From positions 1 through 7,516 of the forward strand of contig CAJBIL010000192.1 in NCBI GenBank assembly GCA_903953145.1: 7,516 nt of DNA. The letters run 5' to 3'. The notes beneath the pieces are model-generated. The model saw only the letters and a list, made by a program, of their open reading frames with translations, was not told the origin of the DNA and searched no databases. Below, in pieces: positions 6,673-7,516 of the stretch. A program made the translations under genes and the position numbers. The stretch comes from an uncultured beta proteobacterium (GTDB taxonomy: Bacteria > Pseudomonadota > Gammaproteobacteria > Burkholderiales > Rhodocyclaceae). Each line of letters begins with the position of its first letter. Position 1 is the first letter of the stretch.

Positions 6673-7310
6673 ATGATGGCAGCGGCAAGCACTTCGCCGG
6701 TTTGCGCGCCCGATACCGTTAAACGGCGCTGGATGATATAAAACGGCACGCTGCCAACGCCCAATCCGCCAACCTTGCCAACCAGCGACCTGACCTGCGG
6801 CACACCTTCGTTACTTTCCAGATAAGCAATCACAGCATCCTTGCGGTCGCCACATTCAGCAGCGATCTCTGCCAGCGTGGCAATGTCGCCAATATCCTCG
6901 CCGCGCTGAAAATACCCGACAAAAAGACGCTCGACCAACGCCTCGATTTCAGCCGGCCGATGCCCGGTTGACTGGGCACGATAGACCAGACGATGCGCCC
7001 GCAACGTATTGGGGCGCGTCACGATCCGCTCGAAATCAAACAACACGCCAGCCTCCCGCCCGGCATCAGCCACATCCAGCTGCAACCTCGCCACCTGCGT
7101 CGCACCGCCAAACTTGGCCTCAAGAAATGCCCGGTACGGCTCGCCCTGCGGCGGCGTATCGGGGTTCAGGAAATACGGCAGCCAGTTGATCTGGAAACGC
7201 ACCTTCGGATGCCGCGCCTTGACCAGCGCAATCGCCTGCATCAAGCGATGCTTGCCAATAAAACACCAAGGGCAAACGAGGTCGGAAACGATGTCGATAG
7301 CAATGTTCAT
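6660..7310 (-). CDS. DsbA-family (FrnE-like) thiol-disulfide oxidoreductase, cytoplasmic
   Basis: This is a thioredoxin-fold protein of the DsbA/FrnE group, a family related to 2-hydroxychromene-2-carboxylate isomerases and found with disulfide oxidoreductase or isomerase activity. The CPWC redox motif is at residues 13-16, right after the first strand, followed by FIGKHRL. A helical insertion spans about 45-150 and includes the family motif PNTLRAHR (100-107). The fold closes with GLGVGSVPFYII, whose P189 is the expected cis-proline facing the active site. The 216-residue length is normal. The N-terminus has no signal peptide, so the protein should stay in the cytoplasm. No Shine-Dalgarno is evident before the ATG at 7308-7310, but the family usually begins this close to the first strand. 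It stands alone on the minus strand, convergent to the SEC-C gene, and its substrate cannot be told from context. Confidence 0.94.
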   Translation of the reverse strand: MNIAIDIVSDLVCPWCFIGKHRLMQAIALVKARHPKVRFQINWLPYFLNPDTPPQGEPYRAFLEAKFGGATQVARLQLDVADAGREAGVLFDFERIVTRPNTLRAHRLVYRAQSTGHRPAEIEALVERLFVGYFQRGEDIGDIATLAEIAAECGDRKDAVIAYLESNEGVPQVRSLVGKVGGLGVGSVPFYIIQRRLTVSGAQTGEVLAAAIMQAM

Positions 7311-7516
7311 GGTGTGGGTCGAATCAATGAATTAGGGGAGATCTATCAATGCGTCAGCAAATCCCCGGCACCTTAACACAGCGGCTATCAGCGTCGAATG
7401 AGGGATTATTCGCTGCTCAACGTCATCGACCGTTCTCTGCGATTTGGTAACGCAGCGATAGCGCCGGCATTCAAGAATTTGCGCAAATATTCGGGCAAAA
7501 GTGTCGCAATAAAAGC
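7311..7516. other. Unassigned right-end segment, no identifiable gene
   Basis: These 206 bases should hold the promoter of the minus-strand dsbA-family gene, but I see no strong -10/-35 pair. A 33-codon frame on the plus strand (7349-7450) has a good Shine-Dalgarno, AGGGGAG at 7334-7340, 8 bases before its ATG. A second plus-strand frame starts at ATG 7398 and is open to the window edge. Two minus-strand frames are also open from the edge, ending at stops near 7406 and 7332. With both strands open I cannot decide which, if any, is coding. A 12-bp perfect palindrome, ATTTGCGCAAAT, lies at 7477-7488. GC content falls to roughly 46 percent over 7441-7516, below the flanking genes. Confidence 0.5.

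Noticed and set aside
1..7516. CRISPR arrays, tRNA or rRNA genes, insertion sequences, defence or toxin-antitoxin modules
   Set aside because: No spaced direct repeats, cloverleaf-like segments, transposase motifs or paired small genes were seen; the genes present are conserved housekeeping functions.

Overview
This window is ordinary housekeeping DNA from a proteobacterium, most likely a betaproteobacterium. The evidence is the gene order smc-zipA-ligA, a full-length SMC rather than MukB, a ZipA that ends in the LRLFS-type tail I associate with betaproteobacteria, and a short (about 139-residue) QueF. The lineage is inferred from protein features and gene order; no search was run. Base composition is GC-rich through the genes and drops to roughly 46 percent in the last 76 bases.

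Layout. Positions 1-5231 hold a tightly packed minus-strand block read smc, then zipA, then ligA (ligA is cut by the window edge). The gaps between these genes are a few bases at most, so the block looks like one operon with coupled translation. It joins chromosome organisation (SMC), anchoring of the FtsZ ring (ZipA) and DNA nick sealing (LigA). A 134-base divergent intergenic region (5232-5365) separates it from a plus-strand pair: queF (preQ0 reductase of queuosine synthesis) and, 4 bases later, a UPF0149/YecA-like protein with a C-terminal SEC-C zinc motif. A 150-base convergent region (6510-6659) carries two perfect 11-bp inverted repeats. It is followed by a minus-strand gene for a cytoplasmic DsbA/FrnE-family thiol oxidoreductase (6660-7310). 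The last 206 bases (7311-7516) hold no gene I can identify, although several short reading frames and a 12-bp palindrome lie there.

I do not see a new multi-gene system. The points most worth a second look are: an apparent tandem, degenerate first copy of the ZipA FtsZ-binding fold inside ZipA; the paired inverted repeats at the convergent gene ends, one overlapping the stop codon of the dsbA-family gene; a possible small ORF between them; and the unassigned, lower-GC right end.
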